A stretch of 64,000 nt of DNA from Nocardia sp. NBC_00565 (GCF_036345915.1 NZ_CP107785.1:6138001-6202000), one strand, 5' to 3'. Counted from the stretch's first letter, positions 26,611 through 38,923 are shown. Notes: generated from the sequence alone by a model not told the origin. A program made the numbers and translations.

Positions 26611-27543
26611 GTGGCTGTTTCCCAACGTGTGCGAACCCAGGTGCTCGCGCCACAGCGTTCGATCCTGCCCTCGGTACCGGGTATCCCGGCCGGGGCAGCG
26701 GTCCTGATCGCGGTCGCGTGCACGTTTCTGGGGTTCCTGATCGATGCCCACGGCGAAAGTAACGAGCTGACCGGGACGTTCAACGCGTTGTATGTCATCG
26801 GCTGCATCGCGGCGGTGCTCGCCGTTCGCTACCGCGGACTGTTCACGACGATGGTGCTGCCGCCGCTGCTGCTGTTCATCGCGGTGCCGCTGGCTTATCA
26901 GCAACTGACCGGTCACACCTCGACCGGTATGAAGGACATCCTGCTGAACCTGGCGATCCCGTTGGTGAACCGCTTCCCGGTGATGGCGTTGGCCACCGTG
27001 CTGGTCCTGGCGATCGGCGGTGGACGGATACTGCTACATCGGCGCGGGGAGGCCGCCGAGCGCACTGGTGAAGCCCGTAAGGGCACCAGTTGGGGCCGCA
27101 GCAGCACACTGAAGCGGCCGCGGACCGAACGCACCGAAGGCGGCTCACTTGCCGACTCCGCGCGCCGCCGCACCCGCCGTCCGCAGGTCGATCCCGCGGA
27201 CCTCGATACCGATCTGCATCTGCCGCGACCATCGCGTCGCGCGGCGTCGGAGGTCGCGGACACACCGCCACGCGTAGGCGGCGCGGCCAAGACCGGCCGA
27301 GCCGACGAGCGCCCGGCCCGCGAGGACCGACCGGCCCGCGTCGAGCGCCCGGCCCGGGATCGACAGCCGAATACCCGCGCCACCCGCCCGGCAGCGGCAA
27401 CCTCTCGGGCCGAAGGAGATTCGAGCCGGGCGGCCACCACCAGGCGGCGCGGCGAGGTACCGCCGCCGCATCCGCAGCCCAATGTCCGCTACCGCGAACG
27501 CGATTCGAGCCGTACGGAGCGACGGCGGCCGGAAAACCTTTAG
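26611..27543 (+). CDS. DUF6542 membrane protein with Arg-rich tail
   Basis: 310 aa. Four membrane segments lie in residues 25-140 (IPAGAAVLIAVACTFLGFL, YVIGCIAAVLAV, MVLPPLLLFIAVPLAY, VMALATVLVLAI), matching DUF6542 proteins. The C-terminal half (150-310) is a disordered, Arg/Pro/Ala-rich tail with repeated ARVERPARD-like segments. It is the counterpart of M. tuberculosis Rv1111c, next to ispH. Function is unknown; the tail might bind nucleic acid, RNA or acidic lipids. The start is a GTG. Confidence 0.85.
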   Translation: MAVSQRVRTQVLAPQRSILPSVPGIPAGAAVLIAVACTFLGFLIDAHGESNELTGTFNALYVIGCIAAVLAVRYRGLFTTMVLPPLLLFIAVPLAYQQLTGHTSTGMKDILLNLAIPLVNRFPVMALATVLVLAIGGGRILLHRRGEAAERTGEARKGTSWGRSSTLKRPRTERTEGGSLADSARRRTRRPQVDPADLDTDLHLPRPSRRAASEVADTPPRVGGAAKTGRADERPAREDRPARVERPARDRQPNTRATRPAAATSRAEGDSSRAATTRRRGEVPPPHPQPNVRYRERDSSRTERRRPENL

Positions 27544-27615
27544 CCGGACGGCTTCTCGTCCACTGCGCCCTCCGCGCGGAAACCCTGGCTCGAACCAGAC
27601 AGCCCCCGGCCGAAC

Positions 27616-28626
27616 TCAGCGACGCGAAGCGCGCAGCTCCCGGGGCAATGCGAAAACCAGCGTCTCGTTGGCGGTGGTCACCGGCTGCACATCACCGAAA
27701 CCGTGCTCGGCCAGCAGATCGAGCACCCCGCGCACCAGGATCTCGGGCACCGAGGCACCGGAGGTGACACCGATCGTGCGCACCCCGTCCAACCACGCCA
27801 GATCAACCTCGCGGGCGTAGTCGACCAGGTGCGCGGCCTTGGCGCCCGCACCGAGCGCGACCTCGACCAACCGCACCGAATTCGATGAATTGCGCGAGCC
27901 GACCACGATCACCAGATCGCATTCCGGCGCCATCGCCTTCACCGCGATCTGCCGATTCGAGGTGGCATAGCAGATGTCGTCGCTAGGCGGATCCTGCAGC
28001 GTCGGGAACCGCTCCCGCAACCGCTGCACCGTCTCCATGGTCTCGTCGACACTGAGCGTCGTCTGCGACAGCCAGATCACCTTCGACTCATCACGCACGG
28101 TGACCCGGTCGACCGAATCCGGCCCGTCCACGAGCTGCACATGCTCGGGCGCCTCCCCCGCAGTGCCCTCGACCTCCTCGTGCCCCTCGTGACCGATCAG
28201 CAGAATGTCGTAGTCGTCACGGGCGAAGCGCTTGGCCTCCTGATGCACCTTGGTCACCAGCGGGCAGGTCGCATCGATGGTGCGCAGATTGCGCGCCGCC
28301 GCCGACTCGTGCACCGCGGGTGAGACACCGTGCGCGGAGAACACGACCAGCGCGCCCTCGGGCACCTCATCGGTCTCGTCGACGAAGATCACGCCCTGCT
28401 CGCGCAGCGTCTCCACCACGTGGCGGTTGTGCACGATCTCCTTACGCACGTAGATCGGCGCTCCGTGCTTGTCGAGCACTTTCTCCACCGTCTCCACCGC
28501 GCGGTCCACACCGGCGCAGTAGCCACGCGGCTCCGCTAGCAGCACACGCTTACCACCATCGGCATCGGCGGATCCGGAACCAGCCGAGCGGGCGATTCCG
28601 ACATTCAAGGGGATGGCCGAAGACAT
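27616..28626 (-). CDS. ispH: 4-hydroxy-3-methylbut-2-enyl diphosphate reductase
   Basis: 336 aa. The three iron-sulfur Cys are visible: [25 protein letters not shown] and [11 protein letters not shown]. The substrate-binding SRNSSNS segment is also present. It performs the last step of the MEP isoprenoid pathway, producing IPP and DMAPP, which the cis-prenyl synthase in this window could use. The ATG at 28626 starts just past a short gap that separates it from the divergent lipid-droplet protein gene. Confidence 0.98.
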   Translation of the reverse strand: MSSAIPLNVGIARSAGSGSADADGGKRVLLAEPRGYCAGVDRAVETVEKVLDKHGAPIYVRKEIVHNRHVVETLREQGVIFVDETDEVPEGALVVFSAHGVSPAVHESAAARNLRTIDATCPLVTKVHQEAKRFARDDYDILLIGHEGHEEVEGTAGEAPEHVQLVDGPDSVDRVTVRDESKVIWLSQTTLSVDETMETVQRLRERFPTLQDPPSDDICYATSNRQIAVKAMAPECDLVIVVGSRNSSNSVRLVEVALGAGAKAAHLVDYAREVDLAWLDGVRTIGVTSGASVPEILVRGVLDLLAEHGFGDVQPVTTANETLVFALPRELRASRR

Positions 28627-28869
28627 GCCACTCAGCTTACGTGCGTCCGGCGAACCCGGGACGGCCGGTCACCGCCTCCGCCAGGTCATTCTCGACACAC
28701 TCGTACCGACGGAAAACGCGGCCGATTGATGCAGAACCCCGGGCGCGTGCGGTCAAGCCCGGGGGAGGCAGGCTGCGTAAGCACCTAGGGGCCCGCTCGC
28801 GCCGTATCAAATTCCGTGTCTGTGACACTGGTGCTTTGCATAACATCCCGTATCGGGCAGGCTAGGAGC

Positions 28870-29505
28870 ATGTTTCGACCACCGTTCCTGGCCCGGGTCG
28901 CTGCCGGAGCCGCCGTATACGCCATCGAAGAAACCCGTCGGTTACCCACTGCCGCAATGAATTTCCCGATCACCGCGATCAGCCAGATGCTGCAGACCAC
29001 CATGCACGTCCAGCAGTTCGTGACCAGCCTCGCCCTCAAGGGCGACGGCGTCTTCGACCGTCTCACCAACTCTCCCGTCGAACAACCCGAGTGGGCGACC
29101 TTCGACGAGGACGCGGACCCCGAATTCGCCGCGCCCGCCCGCACCAGCAGTTTCGACCTGTACGCCGCCGACGAAGCCGCCGAGTTCAGCAAGCCCGACA
29201 CCCTGTCCACCGAAGCCGCCGCCCGTGCCGGTGAGCGCAATGGTCACGCCACCTCGGTGCAGACCATCGCCGAGCCGGAGACCGAGGTCGCCGCGGCCCC
29301 CGAACCCGAGCCCGAGGTCGTCGAGCCCGAGGTAGCCACCCGCTACGACTACGCCAATATGACCCTGGCCCAGTTGCGCGCCCGCCTGCGCATGCTGACC
29401 GTCGATGACCTGAACGCACTGCTGGACTACGAACAGCGCACGCGCGCCAGGGCGCCGTTCGTGACCATGCTGACGAATCGGATCGCCACCGTGCGGGCCC
29501 AGTGA
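28870..29505 (+). CDS. Lipid-droplet-associated protein (Rv1109c-like)
   Basis: 211 aa. The N-terminal 60 residues are amphipathic ([33 protein letters not shown]), the middle is acidic and repetitive (Glu-Pro-rich [12 protein letters not shown]), and the C-terminus ([28 protein letters not shown]) is a short helical module. Its position between ispH and xseA matches the family annotated as lipid-droplet-associated protein. It should coat triacylglycerol droplets. The stop overlaps the xseA start by 4 bp (GTGA). Localisation is inferred from the family. Confidence 0.8.
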   Translation: MFRPPFLARVAAGAAVYAIEETRRLPTAAMNFPITAISQMLQTTMHVQQFVTSLALKGDGVFDRLTNSPVEQPEWATFDEDADPEFAAPARTSSFDLYAADEAAEFSKPDTLSTEAAARAGERNGHATSVQTIAEPETEVAAAPEPEPEVVEPEVATRYDYANMTLAQLRARLRMLTVDDLNALLDYEQRTRARAPFVTMLTNRIATVRAQ

Positions 29506-30839
29506 CAGAACCCCCCACGTCATCGTCGACGGTTGGCCGGGAACCTTCCGGCCAACCCGACCGAACCGCCGCCCCTGCGTCGCAGAGCGCGCCCACCAAC
29601 TCCGCCGAACACCCGATGCCGGTGCGTTCGGTATCCATCAAGGTCGCGCAATGGATCGATCGGCTCGGCAGCATCTGGGTCGAGGGCCAGATCACCCAGA
29701 TCAACCTGCGCCCCGGCACCAGCACCGCATTCCTGGTGCTGCGTGACACCTCCGCCGATATGTCGCTGTCGGTGACCTGTCATCCGGACCTCATCCGCCG
29801 ATCCGAGGTCCCGCTGCAGGAAGGCAGCCGGGTCGTCGTCTACGGCAAACTCGCGTTCTTCACCGGTCGCGGCACGATTTCGTTGCGCGCCATGGAGATT
29901 CGCCCGGTCGGTATCGGCGAACTGCTGGCCCGCATCGAACGTTTGAAGGCATTGCTCGCCGCGGAGGGACTCTTCGATCCCCGGCTGAAGCGGCCGATTC
30001 CGTTCCTGCCCAAGACCATTGGACTGATCACCGGCCGCGCCGGCGCCGCCGAGCGTGATGTGCTGACCGTGGCCCGCAACCGTTGGCCCGCAGTGCGTTT
30101 CGAGATCCGCAATACCGCGGTACAGGGCCCGAGCTCGGTCCCGCAGATGCTGCAGGCGCTGGCCGAACTCGACCGCGATCCGGCCGTCGAGGTGATCGTG
30201 CTGGCCCGCGGCGGTGGCAGTGTCGAGGATCTGCTGCCCTTCTCCGATGAGGCGCTATGCCGCGCGATAGTCGCCGCGACCACCCCGATCGTCAGCGCGA
30301 TCGGCCACGAACCCGATAACCCGCTCTGCGATCTCGTCGCCGACCTGCGCGCGGCCACCCCGACCGACGCCGCCAAGCGCATCGTGCCCGATGCGGCCGC
30401 CGAACTGGCCGGGGTCCGCGATATGCGGGCCCGCGCCGCCGCCGCGCTGCGCGGCTGGGTCGATCGCGAGACCAGGGCGCTGGCGCAGCTGCGCTCCCGG
30501 CCGGTGCTCGCCGACCCGCTGCGCGAACTCGACCGCCGCTACGACGAGATCGAGCGCCTGCGTACCGCCGCGCGCCGCACCGTCGAACAGTTGATCCGCA
30601 CCGAAGACACCGCCACCCGCCACCTGCGCGAGAAACTCACCGCCGTGGGACCGGCCGCCACCCTGGCCCGTGGCTACGCTGTCGTGCAGCGCGTCAACGG
30701 CAAGCAGCGGCATGTGGTCCGCTCGATCGAGGACGCGCCGGCGGGCAGTCAGCTGCGGATCCGGGTCGCCGACGGCGCGATCACCGCGGCGGCATTGGGC
30801 ACGCAGGCATTGGGCAAGACCGACACCGGGAGGAACTGA
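29502..30839 (+). CDS. xseA: Exodeoxyribonuclease VII large subunit
   Basis: 445 aa. The N-terminal OB-fold spans the first 110 residues ([23 protein letters not shown]). The catalytic part has [29 protein letters not shown] and [16 protein letters not shown]. With XseB it degrades single-stranded DNA. The GTG start overlaps the lipid-droplet protein stop; xseB follows 2 bp after the stop. Confidence 0.97.
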   Translation: MTEPPTSSSTVGREPSGQPDRTAAPASQSAPTNSAEHPMPVRSVSIKVAQWIDRLGSIWVEGQITQINLRPGTSTAFLVLRDTSADMSLSVTCHPDLIRRSEVPLQEGSRVVVYGKLAFFTGRGTISLRAMEIRPVGIGELLARIERLKALLAAEGLFDPRLKRPIPFLPKTIGLITGRAGAAERDVLTVARNRWPAVRFEIRNTAVQGPSSVPQMLQALAELDRDPAVEVIVLARGGGSVEDLLPFSDEALCRAIVAATTPIVSAIGHEPDNPLCDLVADLRAATPTDAAKRIVPDAAAELAGVRDMRARAAAALRGWVDRETRALAQLRSRPVLADPLRELDRRYDEIERLRTAARRTVEQLIRTEDTATRHLREKLTAVGPAATLARGYAVVQRVNGKQRHVVRSIEDAPAGSQLRIRVADGAITAAALGTQALGKTDTGRN

Positions 30840-30841
30840 CC

Positions 30842-31084
30842 TTGGCCGACTCCGGCAAGGACGACGAACTGGCCGAGATCTCCACCTTCGGCTACGAACG
30901 CGCCCGCGACGAACTGGTCAACGTCGTGAAGATGCTCGAACAGGGCGGCCTCGACCTGGACGAATCCCTGGCACTGTGGGAACGCGGCGAGGCCCTGGCC
31001 ACCCGCTGCGAGGAGCATCTGGCCGGCGCGCGCCAACGCGTCGAGAACGCGCTGTCGCGCACCGATCTGGAAGGCAGCGAATGA
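30842..31084 (+). CDS. xseB: Exodeoxyribonuclease VII small subunit
   Basis: 80 aa, the usual length. The family pattern is present: [48 protein letters not shown] is contained in residues 10-60 as two helices. The start is a TTG with GGGAGGA 7 bases upstream, inside the end of xseA. The stop overlaps the next gene (ATGA). Confidence 0.96.
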   Translation: MADSGKDDELAEISTFGYERARDELVNVVKMLEQGGLDLDESLALWERGEALATRCEEHLAGARQRVENALSRTDLEGSE

Positions 31085-31539
31085 CCATCCGCCGCGCCAC
31101 CCCCGATATCCGCACCGATGACATGGCGGCCAGCCGCGAGTTCTACAAACGGCTCGGCTTCGACGAAGCGATGGACCTCGGCTGGGTCGTGACAATGGCA
31201 TCCCCGGCTAACCCGACCGCCCAGGTCCTGCTGCTCGGCCCGGACGCCGAGCAGCCGCAACCGAATATGAGCGTCGAGGTCGAGGATGTCGACGCCGTGC
31301 ACGCGGATATGGTCGCCGCCGGCGCCGACATCGTCTATCCACTGCGCGACGAGCAGTGGGGCGTACGTCGCTTCTTCGTCCGCGACCCAAGCGGCACCAT
31401 CGTGAACGTGGTCAGTCACCGCGGACCAGGCGCGGACCCGCTTGCCGATGTGCGCCGCCGCATGGATCAGCGCTCTGTTGATACCGAGGGCCGCGCGAGC
31501 GCGGCGTTGCAGAAGTTGCGCGACGACGAACGCTACTGA
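31081..31539 (+). CDS. VOC-family protein in the xse operon
   Basis: 152 aa. One VOC module covers residues 1-117 ([59 protein letters not shown]). Residues 118-152 form an odd extension ([20 protein letters not shown]) rich in charged residues, possibly a fused tail. The ATG overlaps the xseB stop, so it is in the same operon. No ligand is known. Confidence 0.85.
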   Translation: MTIRRATPDIRTDDMAASREFYKRLGFDEAMDLGWVVTMASPANPTAQVLLLGPDAEQPQPNMSVEVEDVDAVHADMVAAGADIVYPLRDEQWGVRRFFVRDPSGTIVNVVSHRGPGADPLADVRRRMDQRSVDTEGRASAALQKLRDDERY

Positions 31540-31648
31540 TGATCTGCGCGGACACACTGGACTGGAATCAGCCGACCTCACCGCATATGACAAACGACCC
31601 TGTGCCGCAGCCGATGCGGCCGGACTGAATTGCGTAGTGCCCCTCTGA

Positions 31649-32254
31649 CTACGGCTTCAGCGGCTGGGCGGCCGCGATGGCGGCGGCGAGGGTGGTGAAG
31701 CCGGCGTGGTTGCCCGCGCCGGTGATGAGCACCCGGGACTGGCCGAAGTCGGCGATCCACGCCGTCTCGGAGCCCTGTTCGGCGTAGACGACCCACTTCT
31801 GGTCACCGACCTGCTCGGTGCCGGTGCCGTAGCGGGAGCCCAGTACGAAGCGGGACAACGCTTCCTCGGTCGCACTGCTCTGGCTCATCCGCAGGTAGGT
31901 GCCCTGCGGCGTGATGAAGCCGACTGTGCTGACCGGTCCGCCGCCAGTGCTGGTGATGGTGTCGCGGCTACCGGAGTTCGGCGTCCACCCCTCGGGCAGG
32001 CTCGGATTGCGGATCGGGAACGGCATCGACTTGGCGTCCACCGACAGCGCCGTGTTCACATCGAAGTGCGGAATCTGGCCTTGCGTCGGTCCCTTCGCGG
32101 CGAAGCTGCACTGGCTGGCGAGCCCGGCGAAGACCACGGCGATCAGCACCAACGGGATCAGCGACCAGAACAGATCCCGGTAGTCGTTGAGAATGCGTGG
32201 CTTTTGGTACGACACGCTCCCAGTATCCACGCCCGCCCAGTCGGGCTCGACCAT
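31649..32254 (-). CDS. DUF4245 membrane-anchored protein (Rv1100-like)
   Basis: 201 aa. A cytosolic N-terminus with [20 protein letters not shown] leads into one membrane segment (residues 30-48), followed by an extracytoplasmic domain with [11 protein letters not shown] and [21 protein letters not shown]. The pattern matches DUF4245. The ATG at 32254 gives the expected length. It is divergent from glpX (81 bp), as in M. tuberculosis Rv1100/Rv1099c. Function unknown. Confidence 0.88.
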   Translation of the reverse strand: MVEPDWAGVDTGSVSYQKPRILNDYRDLFWSLIPLVLIAVVFAGLASQCSFAAKGPTQGQIPHFDVNTALSVDAKSMPFPIRNPSLPEGWTPNSGSRDTITSTGGGPVSTVGFITPQGTYLRMSQSSATEEALSRFVLGSRYGTGTEQVGDQKWVVYAEQGSETAWIADFGQSRVLITGAGNHAGFTTLAAAIAAAQPLKP

Positions 32255-32335
32255 AGGTGTCCGCAGTACCTGATCGAGAGCGGTGACGCTTCTGAGAGAA
32301 TCACTGGTAGCAACGACCGTAGGAGGCACACCGTA

Positions 32336-33379
32336 ATGACGGCATCTTCGCCCGCACCCAGCCGCCGTGAGGCACCCGACCGTAACCTCGCGCTCGAACT
32401 GGTCCGGGTCACCGAGGCCGGTGCGATGGCCGCGGGCCGCTGGGTCGGCCGCGGCGACAAGGAAGGCGGCGACGGCGCAGCCGTCGACGCCATACGGCAG
32501 CTGGTCAGCTCTGTTTCCATGCGCGGCATCGTGGTCATCGGTGAGGGCGAGAAGGATGAAGCGCCCATGCTCTACAACGGTGAACTGGTCGGCGACGGCA
32601 CCGGTCCCGAGGTCGACTTCGCGGTCGATCCGGTCGACGGCACCACACTGATGTCGAAGGGTTCGCCCGGCGCCATCGCGGTGCTCGCGGTCGCCGATCG
32701 CGGCGCGATGTTCGATCCGTCCGCCGTGTTCTACATGGACAAGATCGCGGTCGGCCCGGAGGCCGCCGACGTGATCGATATCTCCGTACCGATCGGCGAG
32801 AACATCCGCCGAGTCGCCAAGGCCAAGGGTCTGTCGAAGTCCGATATCACCGTCTGCATCCTGGACCGCCCTCGGCACGCCGAGCTCATCCAGCAGGTGC
32901 GCGAGGCGGGTTCACGGATCCGGCTGATCGGTGACGGTGACGTAGCCGGTGCTATCGCGGCCGCGCGTCCCGACTCCGGCACCGACATCCTGGTCGGCAT
33001 CGGCGGCACCCCCGAGGGCATCATCGCCGCCGCCGCGATGCGCTGTATGGGCGGCGAACTGCAGGCCAAGCTGGCGCCCAAGGACGACGAGGAGCGACAG
33101 AAGGCGATCGACGCGGGCCACGACCTGGATCGAGTGCTCAGCACCACGGACCTGGTCTCCGGCGACAACGTCTTCTTCTGCGCCACCGGCGTCACCGACG
33201 GCGACCTACTACGCGGCGTCCGCTACTACGGCGGCGGCGCCTCCACCCAGTCGATCGTGATGCGCTCCAAGTCGGGCACCGTCCGCATGATCGACGCCTA
33301 CCACCGCCTCACCAAGCTGCGCGAATACTCCTCGGTCGACTTCATCGGCGACGAACACGCAGTCCCCCCACTCCCCTGA
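32336..33379 (+). CDS. glpX: Class II fructose-1,6-bisphosphatase
   Basis: 347 aa. Metal and substrate motifs: [47 protein letters not shown]. It is the gluconeogenic FBPase of mycobacteria and relatives. The ATG at 32336 has AGGAGG 9 bases upstream. A textbook hairpin terminator begins 25 bp past its stop. Confidence 0.98.
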   Translation: MTASSPAPSRREAPDRNLALELVRVTEAGAMAAGRWVGRGDKEGGDGAAVDAIRQLVSSVSMRGIVVIGEGEKDEAPMLYNGELVGDGTGPEVDFAVDPVDGTTLMSKGSPGAIAVLAVADRGAMFDPSAVFYMDKIAVGPEAADVIDISVPIGENIRRVAKAKGLSKSDITVCILDRPRHAELIQQVREAGSRIRLIGDGDVAGAIAAARPDSGTDILVGIGGTPEGIIAAAAMRCMGGELQAKLAPKDDEERQKAIDAGHDLDRVLSTTDLVSGDNVFFCATGVTDGDLLRGVRYYGGGASTQSIVMRSKSGTVRMIDAYHRLTKLREYSSVDFIGDEHAVPPLP

Positions 33380-33403
33380 TCCCAGCGGCAACCAAGATCC
33401 GAC

Positions 33404-33437
33404 AAGACGCGCAGGCCCCCTGCGCGTCTTTTCTTTT
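33404..33437 (+). terminator. Rho-independent terminator after glpX
   Basis: AAGACGCGCAG (33404-33414), a GCCCC loop and CTGCGCGTCTT (33420-33430) form a perfect 11-bp stem. It is followed by a T-rich tail TTCTTTT to 33437. It lies 25 bp after glpX and isolates it from fumC. Confidence 0.9.
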
Positions 33438-33640
33438 GCCCGACACCGCCCTCCGTGCGCCCCACCTGGTGTGCGCCAACGGTTCCGGGCACACCGGGTT
33501 CGGGGCAGCGAATGTGGTGGGCCGAGGGTGGCGCGGCTCCGCGATGGTGCCGTGGCCGCTCGGTATTCCGGGGCCCTGTGTGCGAATCGCCTCAGGCGTG
33601 GCAGCCCCATGGGAGTCACCTCGGGCATAGGGTCGAAATC

Positions 33641-35047
<1,407 letters not shown>

Positions 35048-35061
35048 CGAACAAGAGTCGA

Positions 35062-35100
35062 GCGTCACGTTGGGCCTCGCATACTGGCCCAACGTGACGC
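35062..35100. terminator. Bidirectional hairpin between fumC and desA2
   Basis: GCGTCACGTTGGGCC (35062-35076), a 9-nt loop, and GGCCCAACGTGACGC (35086-35100) form a perfect 15-bp stem. It is 15 bp past fumC and 34 bp before the convergent desA2 stop, so it can serve both transcripts. There is no long T-tract. Confidence 0.85.
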
Positions 35101-35133
35101 ACGAGACCGTTTCGCGCGGTTATTTCAACCGCA

Positions 35134-36009
35134 TCAGGCGTGCGACGAGGTCCGCAGCCGCGCAAGCTCCGCGCGGGCCTTCTCACCCACTTCGCCGATA
35201 TCGGTTCGAGTGAAGAACTCCCACCGTTCCAGCAGCGGAGTGAAGACCAACTCGCCCTCCTTGGCGCCGTCGTAGATGCCCGCCTCGGCCAGCACCTCGT
35301 CACTGCTGCGCCCATCAGGCAGCGCAACCGTTGGCACGTGGAAGCTCGCCACGCTGTCGGCGATGGCGCGCATCGTCTGATCCGGCGCGATGCCGAACGC
35401 CGCGGTGATCAGCTCCGCGAAGAAGATCGACTGCAGCTCATCGTCGACCGCGATGCGCTCGGCGATGGCGGTGACCATCTTGTTCTCCCCGAGCGCGGCG
35501 GTGTTGCGATGCCGGATCGCGGCGGCCGCCTCCTCGAACGCACAGGTGGCCAGCAGGTCGAGCAGGTGCAGTGCGGGCCGCCGGAAGCCCTTGGTCATAT
35601 GTTCCATGCGCAGCCGCTCCAACTGCACCGGATCGACCGATCGGGTGACCATGAGGTAGTTGCGAATCATGATCTCGTGCCGGTTCTCCTCGGCCGTCCA
35701 CCGGCCGACCCAGCGCCACCACGATCCCGTGCGCAGGTACTTGCCGATCTCGCGGTGATACGAGGGCAGGTTGTCCGCGATGAGCACACTGACCGTCAGC
35801 GCCAGCTTGGCGGTTTCACTCAGCTCGGATTGCTCCGGCTCCCAATCGACTCCGCCGAGGAAGCCGAAATTACGGCCGTCGTCCCACGGCACGTAATCGT
35901 GCGGCTGCCAGCCGTCGGCCGCGGCGATATGGCGCCCGAGGTTCAGTTCCACCTCGTCCGCGAGGGCCGCGAGCAGTTCGCGGTCGGTCAAGAGAGTTTG
36001 CACTAGCAC
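35134..36009 (-). CDS. desA2: Acyl-ACP desaturase (DesA2-type)
   Basis: 291 aa. Soluble ferritin-like diiron fold: NLPSYHREI, then the second-helix motif TAEENRHE, with further acidic/His ligands downstream. In M. tuberculosis DesA2 (Rv1094) is tied to mycolic-acid or fatty-acid desaturation. Position next to phoH2 and glyA matches Rv1093-Rv1095. The start at 36009 fits the family N-terminus. Confidence 0.93.
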   Translation of the reverse strand: MLVQTLLTDRELLAALADEVELNLGRHIAAADGWQPHDYVPWDDGRNFGFLGGVDWEPEQSELSETAKLALTVSVLIADNLPSYHREIGKYLRTGSWWRWVGRWTAEENRHEIMIRNYLMVTRSVDPVQLERLRMEHMTKGFRRPALHLLDLLATCAFEEAAAAIRHRNTAALGENKMVTAIAERIAVDDELQSIFFAELITAAFGIAPDQTMRAIADSVASFHVPTVALPDGRSSDEVLAEAGIYDGAKEGELVFTPLLERWEFFTRTDIGEVGEKARAELARLRTSSHA

Positions 36010-36146
36010 AACCTAGCGGCCGGGCCCGCGATGCGGGGATCTACGGATAGGAACGGTATCGGCGTCCGAGCGTACAAGCGCTGGCCCTTTCGAGCGAGCC
36101 GCCCGCATTCACCAGCGGTGAGCGCGCCCGGACGCCGTGCCACGGG

Positions 36147-36686
36147 TCAGGACTTCGGCGTGACGGTCGTATTGCCGTCCACCCAGGTGATGGTGCCGCT
36201 GGCGAAATCGCTCTGCTTGCCGCCAGGGATGTCCTTCTCGTCACCGGTCGGGTAGCCGAGCTGGCCACCGGGGCCGCCGTTGTCTTCCCACGCCTTGCGG
36301 ATTTCGCCCCAGACGATGTGCGCGCCGGTGTCCCTGCTCCAGACGATCGCGCCGCCGGTGAAGTCCTGCCACCTGCCATCGCTCGGGCCGTCCTCCTGCT
36401 CCTTCAGCGGAGCGCCGAGCGGACCGGTCGGACCGCCGGACTGTACGTACTTGTCGAAGATCGTGCCGGTGACGGCGATTTCGCCGCCCTGGGTGGCGAT
36501 CTTCGTTTCTCCCGCCGCGCCGGACATATGCTCCTCGCCGTGGCCGACGGCCGCCGAGGTGGTCGTCATGGACGCGGCGGAATTCGTGTCCTTGTCGTCG
36601 TCCTTGCTGCAGCCCGCGGCCAGCAGCAGTGCCGCGGCCGCGATGACCGCGCTGAATCCAGCCGTTCGTCGAGCGAAGTGGTGCAT
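36147..36686 (-). CDS. LGFP-repeat lipoprotein
   Basis: 179 aa. The signal and lipobox are visible: VIAAAALLLAAGC with Cys about 24 residues in. A Ser/Thr-rich linker is followed by two LGFP-like repeats (GPTGPLGAPLKE, then GGQLGYPTGDE), modules that tether proteins to the cell wall in Corynebacteriales. I prefer the ATG at 36686 because AGAGGA lies 6 bases upstream; the ATG at 36692 has none. It is between desA2 and phoH2 on the same strand. Confidence 0.85.
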   Translation of the reverse strand: MHHFARRTAGFSAVIAAAALLLAAGCSKDDDKDTNSAASMTTTSAAVGHGEEHMSGAAGETKIATQGGEIAVTGTIFDKYVQSGGPTGPLGAPLKEQEDGPSDGRWQDFTGGAIVWSRDTGAHIVWGEIRKAWEDNGGPGGQLGYPTGDEKDIPGGKQSDFASGTITWVDGNTTVTPKS

Positions 36687-36765
36687 TTCCATCCTCTCGA
36701 AAGTGGCTACCGATGCCAGCGCGGACGCGGTGACATCGCGGGTAGCCTAGGCCGATGCCCGGCAA

Positions 36766-36800
36766 CGGCCCGGCGAATCCGCATAAGACTCGCCGGGCCG
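36766..36800. terminator. 11-bp hairpin after phoH2
   Basis: CGGCCCGGCGA (36766-36776) and TCGCCGGGCCG (36790-36800) pair perfectly around a 13-nt loop. It is 86 bp beyond the phoH2 stop and 80 bp before the LGFP lipoprotein start on the same strand. No T-tract follows, so it is a possible terminator or stabiliser. Confidence 0.5.
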
Positions 36801-36885
36801 GTGCTGAACAGGTATCACGCGGATATTACCCGCTCGATTGTGAGGTGAAACACACGCTGGACGGTTGCTCTACTCGAGTGCCCGG

Positions 36886-38280
36886 CTACGCGCTCGGGCC
36901 GTACTCCTCCAACATCTCGGTCACCAGCGCCGCGATCGGCGACCGTTCGCTACGGGTCAGCGTGATGTGCGCGAAAAGCGGGTGTCCCTTGAGCTTTTCG
37001 ATCACTGCGGCGACACCGTCGTGGCGGCCGACCCGCAAGTTGTCGCGCTGGGCCACATCGTGAGTGAGTACCACCCGCGATCCGGTGCCGAGTCGGCTCA
37101 ACACCGTCAACAGCACATTGCGTTCCAGCGACTGCGCCTCGTCCACGATTACGAACGAATCGTGCAGCGAGCGACCGCGAATGTGGGTGAGCGGCAAGAC
37201 CTCCAACATATCGCGGGCGAGCACCTCCTCCATCACCTCGCGACTGGCCAGCCCGTCGAGGGTATCGAAGACCGCCTGCGCCCAGGGGCCCATCTTCTCG
37301 CTCTCCGAACCGGGTAGATAGCCGAGATCCTGACCACCGACCGCGTACAGCGGACGGAACACCACCACCTTGCGTTGCGTGCGGCGCTCCAGCACCGCTT
37401 CCAAACCCGCCGTCAGCGCCAGCGCGGACTTACCGGTACCGGCCCGGCCGCCGAGCGAGACGATGCCGATGCTCTCGTCCAGCAGCAGATCCAGGGCGAT
37501 GCGCTGTTCGGCCGAGCGGCCGTGCAGCCCGAACGCCTCGCGCTCACGAACCAGCTGCACCCGCTTGTCCGGGGTGACCCGCCCGAGCGCACTGGAGCTG
37601 GCGCCGAGCAACCGGATCCCGGTGTGGCACGGCAGTTCCCGCGCCTCGTCCAGATCGATCACGCTCTCGGTGTAGAGCTGATCGATCTGGCCTTTGGAGA
37701 CATCGATCTCCGCCATTCCGGCCCAGCCGGAGGTCACCACGTCCTGGGCGTGGTATTCGTCGGCGTGCAAACCCACCGCACTCGCCTTGACGCGCAAGGG
37801 AATGTCCTTGGACACGAGCACCACCTCGCGGCCCTCGGCCGCCAGGTTGAGCGCACAGGCCAGGATGCGGGAGTCATTGGTGTCGGTGCGGAATCCGACC
37901 GGAAGTACCGCGGGGTCGGTGTGGTTGAGTTCCACCTGCAACGTTCCGCCCTCGGTGCCGATGGGCACCTGCTGATCCAGCCTGCCGTGCTGCAGGCGAA
38001 GATCATCGAGGTTGCGCAGCGCTTCGCGTGCGAACCAGCCCAGTTCATGGTGGTGGCGTTTGCCTTCGAGTTCGCTGATCACGACCAGCGGTAATACGAC
38101 ATCGTTTTCGCCGAACCTGGTGAAAGCCCAGGGATCGGACAATAGAACCGAGGTGTCGATAACGAAGGATTTCGCACCGGAATTCTGGGAATGCGAGGGG
38201 CGGGCCCCCTTCGCGGCGGCTTCGCCTTTCGCGGAGCTGGAGTGCGCCGAGGGAGCGGGAACGGAGCGTGCAGCAGTCAC
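36886..38280 (-). CDS. phoH2: PhoH2: PIN ribonuclease fused to PhoH ATPase/RNA helicase
   Basis: 464 aa. A PIN domain covers about residues 38-180 ([36 protein letters not shown]). A PhoH P-loop domain follows ([43 protein letters not shown]). In mycobacteria PhoH2 unwinds and cleaves RNA. An N-terminal low-complexity Ser/Ala tail of 35 residues precedes the PIN domain. The PhoAT-like antitoxin upstream of mycobacterial phoH2 is not seen; the region before it holds two hairpins instead. Confidence 0.95.
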   Translation of the reverse strand: MTAARSVPAPSAHSSSAKGEAAAKGARPSHSQNSGAKSFVIDTSVLLSDPWAFTRFGENDVVLPLVVISELEGKRHHHELGWFAREALRNLDDLRLQHGRLDQQVPIGTEGGTLQVELNHTDPAVLPVGFRTDTNDSRILACALNLAAEGREVVLVSKDIPLRVKASAVGLHADEYHAQDVVTSGWAGMAEIDVSKGQIDQLYTESVIDLDEARELPCHTGIRLLGASSSALGRVTPDKRVQLVREREAFGLHGRSAEQRIALDLLLDESIGIVSLGGRAGTGKSALALTAGLEAVLERRTQRKVVVFRPLYAVGGQDLGYLPGSESEKMGPWAQAVFDTLDGLASREVMEEVLARDMLEVLPLTHIRGRSLHDSFVIVDEAQSLERNVLLTVLSRLGTGSRVVLTHDVAQRDNLRVGRHDGVAAVIEKLKGHPLFAHITLTRSERSPIAALVTEMLEEYGPSA

Positions 38281-38583
38281 GGTGGGCTCCTTTGTGTTCG
38301 CGCGGCACCCGCACGAACGATCTCGCTGGACCGGTCCGTCCTGATGGAATCCGACTTGCGTCAGATGCCACGAGGGCCGGGTGCCGGCCCTCTCGTACTG
38401 AGTAGCTCAGTCACGGTTCAGGACCTCCCGTACGAGCCACACCGACGCGGCCCGCACCACCGACGCTACCGCCGACTGCCCGGTCTCCGCTCGGGCACAG
38501 GTAGGCGTGTCCGTGAATTTGTCGTTAACCCCTGCTTCGGACAACGGATGGATCCGCGCCGCGCAACGGATAGAGTCGCTGAC
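38281..38583. other. phoH2 upstream region with two hairpins
   Basis: A 303-bp divergent interval. GAGGGCCGG (38372-38380) and CCGGCCCTC (38384-38392) pair perfectly with a GTG loop. Directly beyond it ACTGAG (38397-38402) pairs with CTCAGT (38406-38411). They lie 90-130 bp upstream of the phoH2 start, so they may sit in its 5' leader. No gene, including an antitoxin, is visible. Confidence 0.5.
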
Positions 38584-38856
38584 ATGGCCAGTATCGAGGA
38601 GTTGGAGCAACTGTCGTCCAAGGAGTTGCACGAGCGCGCGGTGAAGCAGGCCGTGCGCCACGGGGATCTGAAGTTTCTGTGGCGGCTGGCCGAACGGATC
38701 CCGGTGGCGGAGGTTCAGGCCGGGGATCTGGGCGAGAGCGAAGCCGATATCAAGAACGTGGTGCTGCTGATCGACGACTACATCCACGCCGGCGACGGCA
38801 GGCTCGCCGAAGCGCTGCGCCCCTTCTACATCGAGTATCTGACCAAGCGCGGCTGA
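38584..38856 (+). CDS. Conserved actinobacterial small acidic protein
   Basis: 90 aa, helical and acidic. The N-terminal SIEELEQLSSKELHERAVKQ stretch and the FLWRLAERIP / DDYIHAGDGRLAEALRPFYI segments match a small protein found widely in actinobacteria, from memory. No catalytic motif. The ATG at 38584 is divergent from phoH2. Function unknown. Confidence 0.75.
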   Translation: MASIEELEQLSSKELHERAVKQAVRHGDLKFLWRLAERIPVAEVQAGDLGESEADIKNVVLLIDDYIHAGDGRLAEALRPFYIEYLTKRG

Positions 38857-38923
38857 CGGATTCACCGAGGCCGGTCGCCTGGCGACTCCGGGGTGCTACC
38901 CACTCGACCAGCGCCGATGCGCC

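Noticed and set aside
33455..33640. Upstream extension of fumC by 62 codons
   Set aside because: The extension has no similarity to fumarase and begins inside the glpX-fumC intergenic region; the ATG at 33641 fits.
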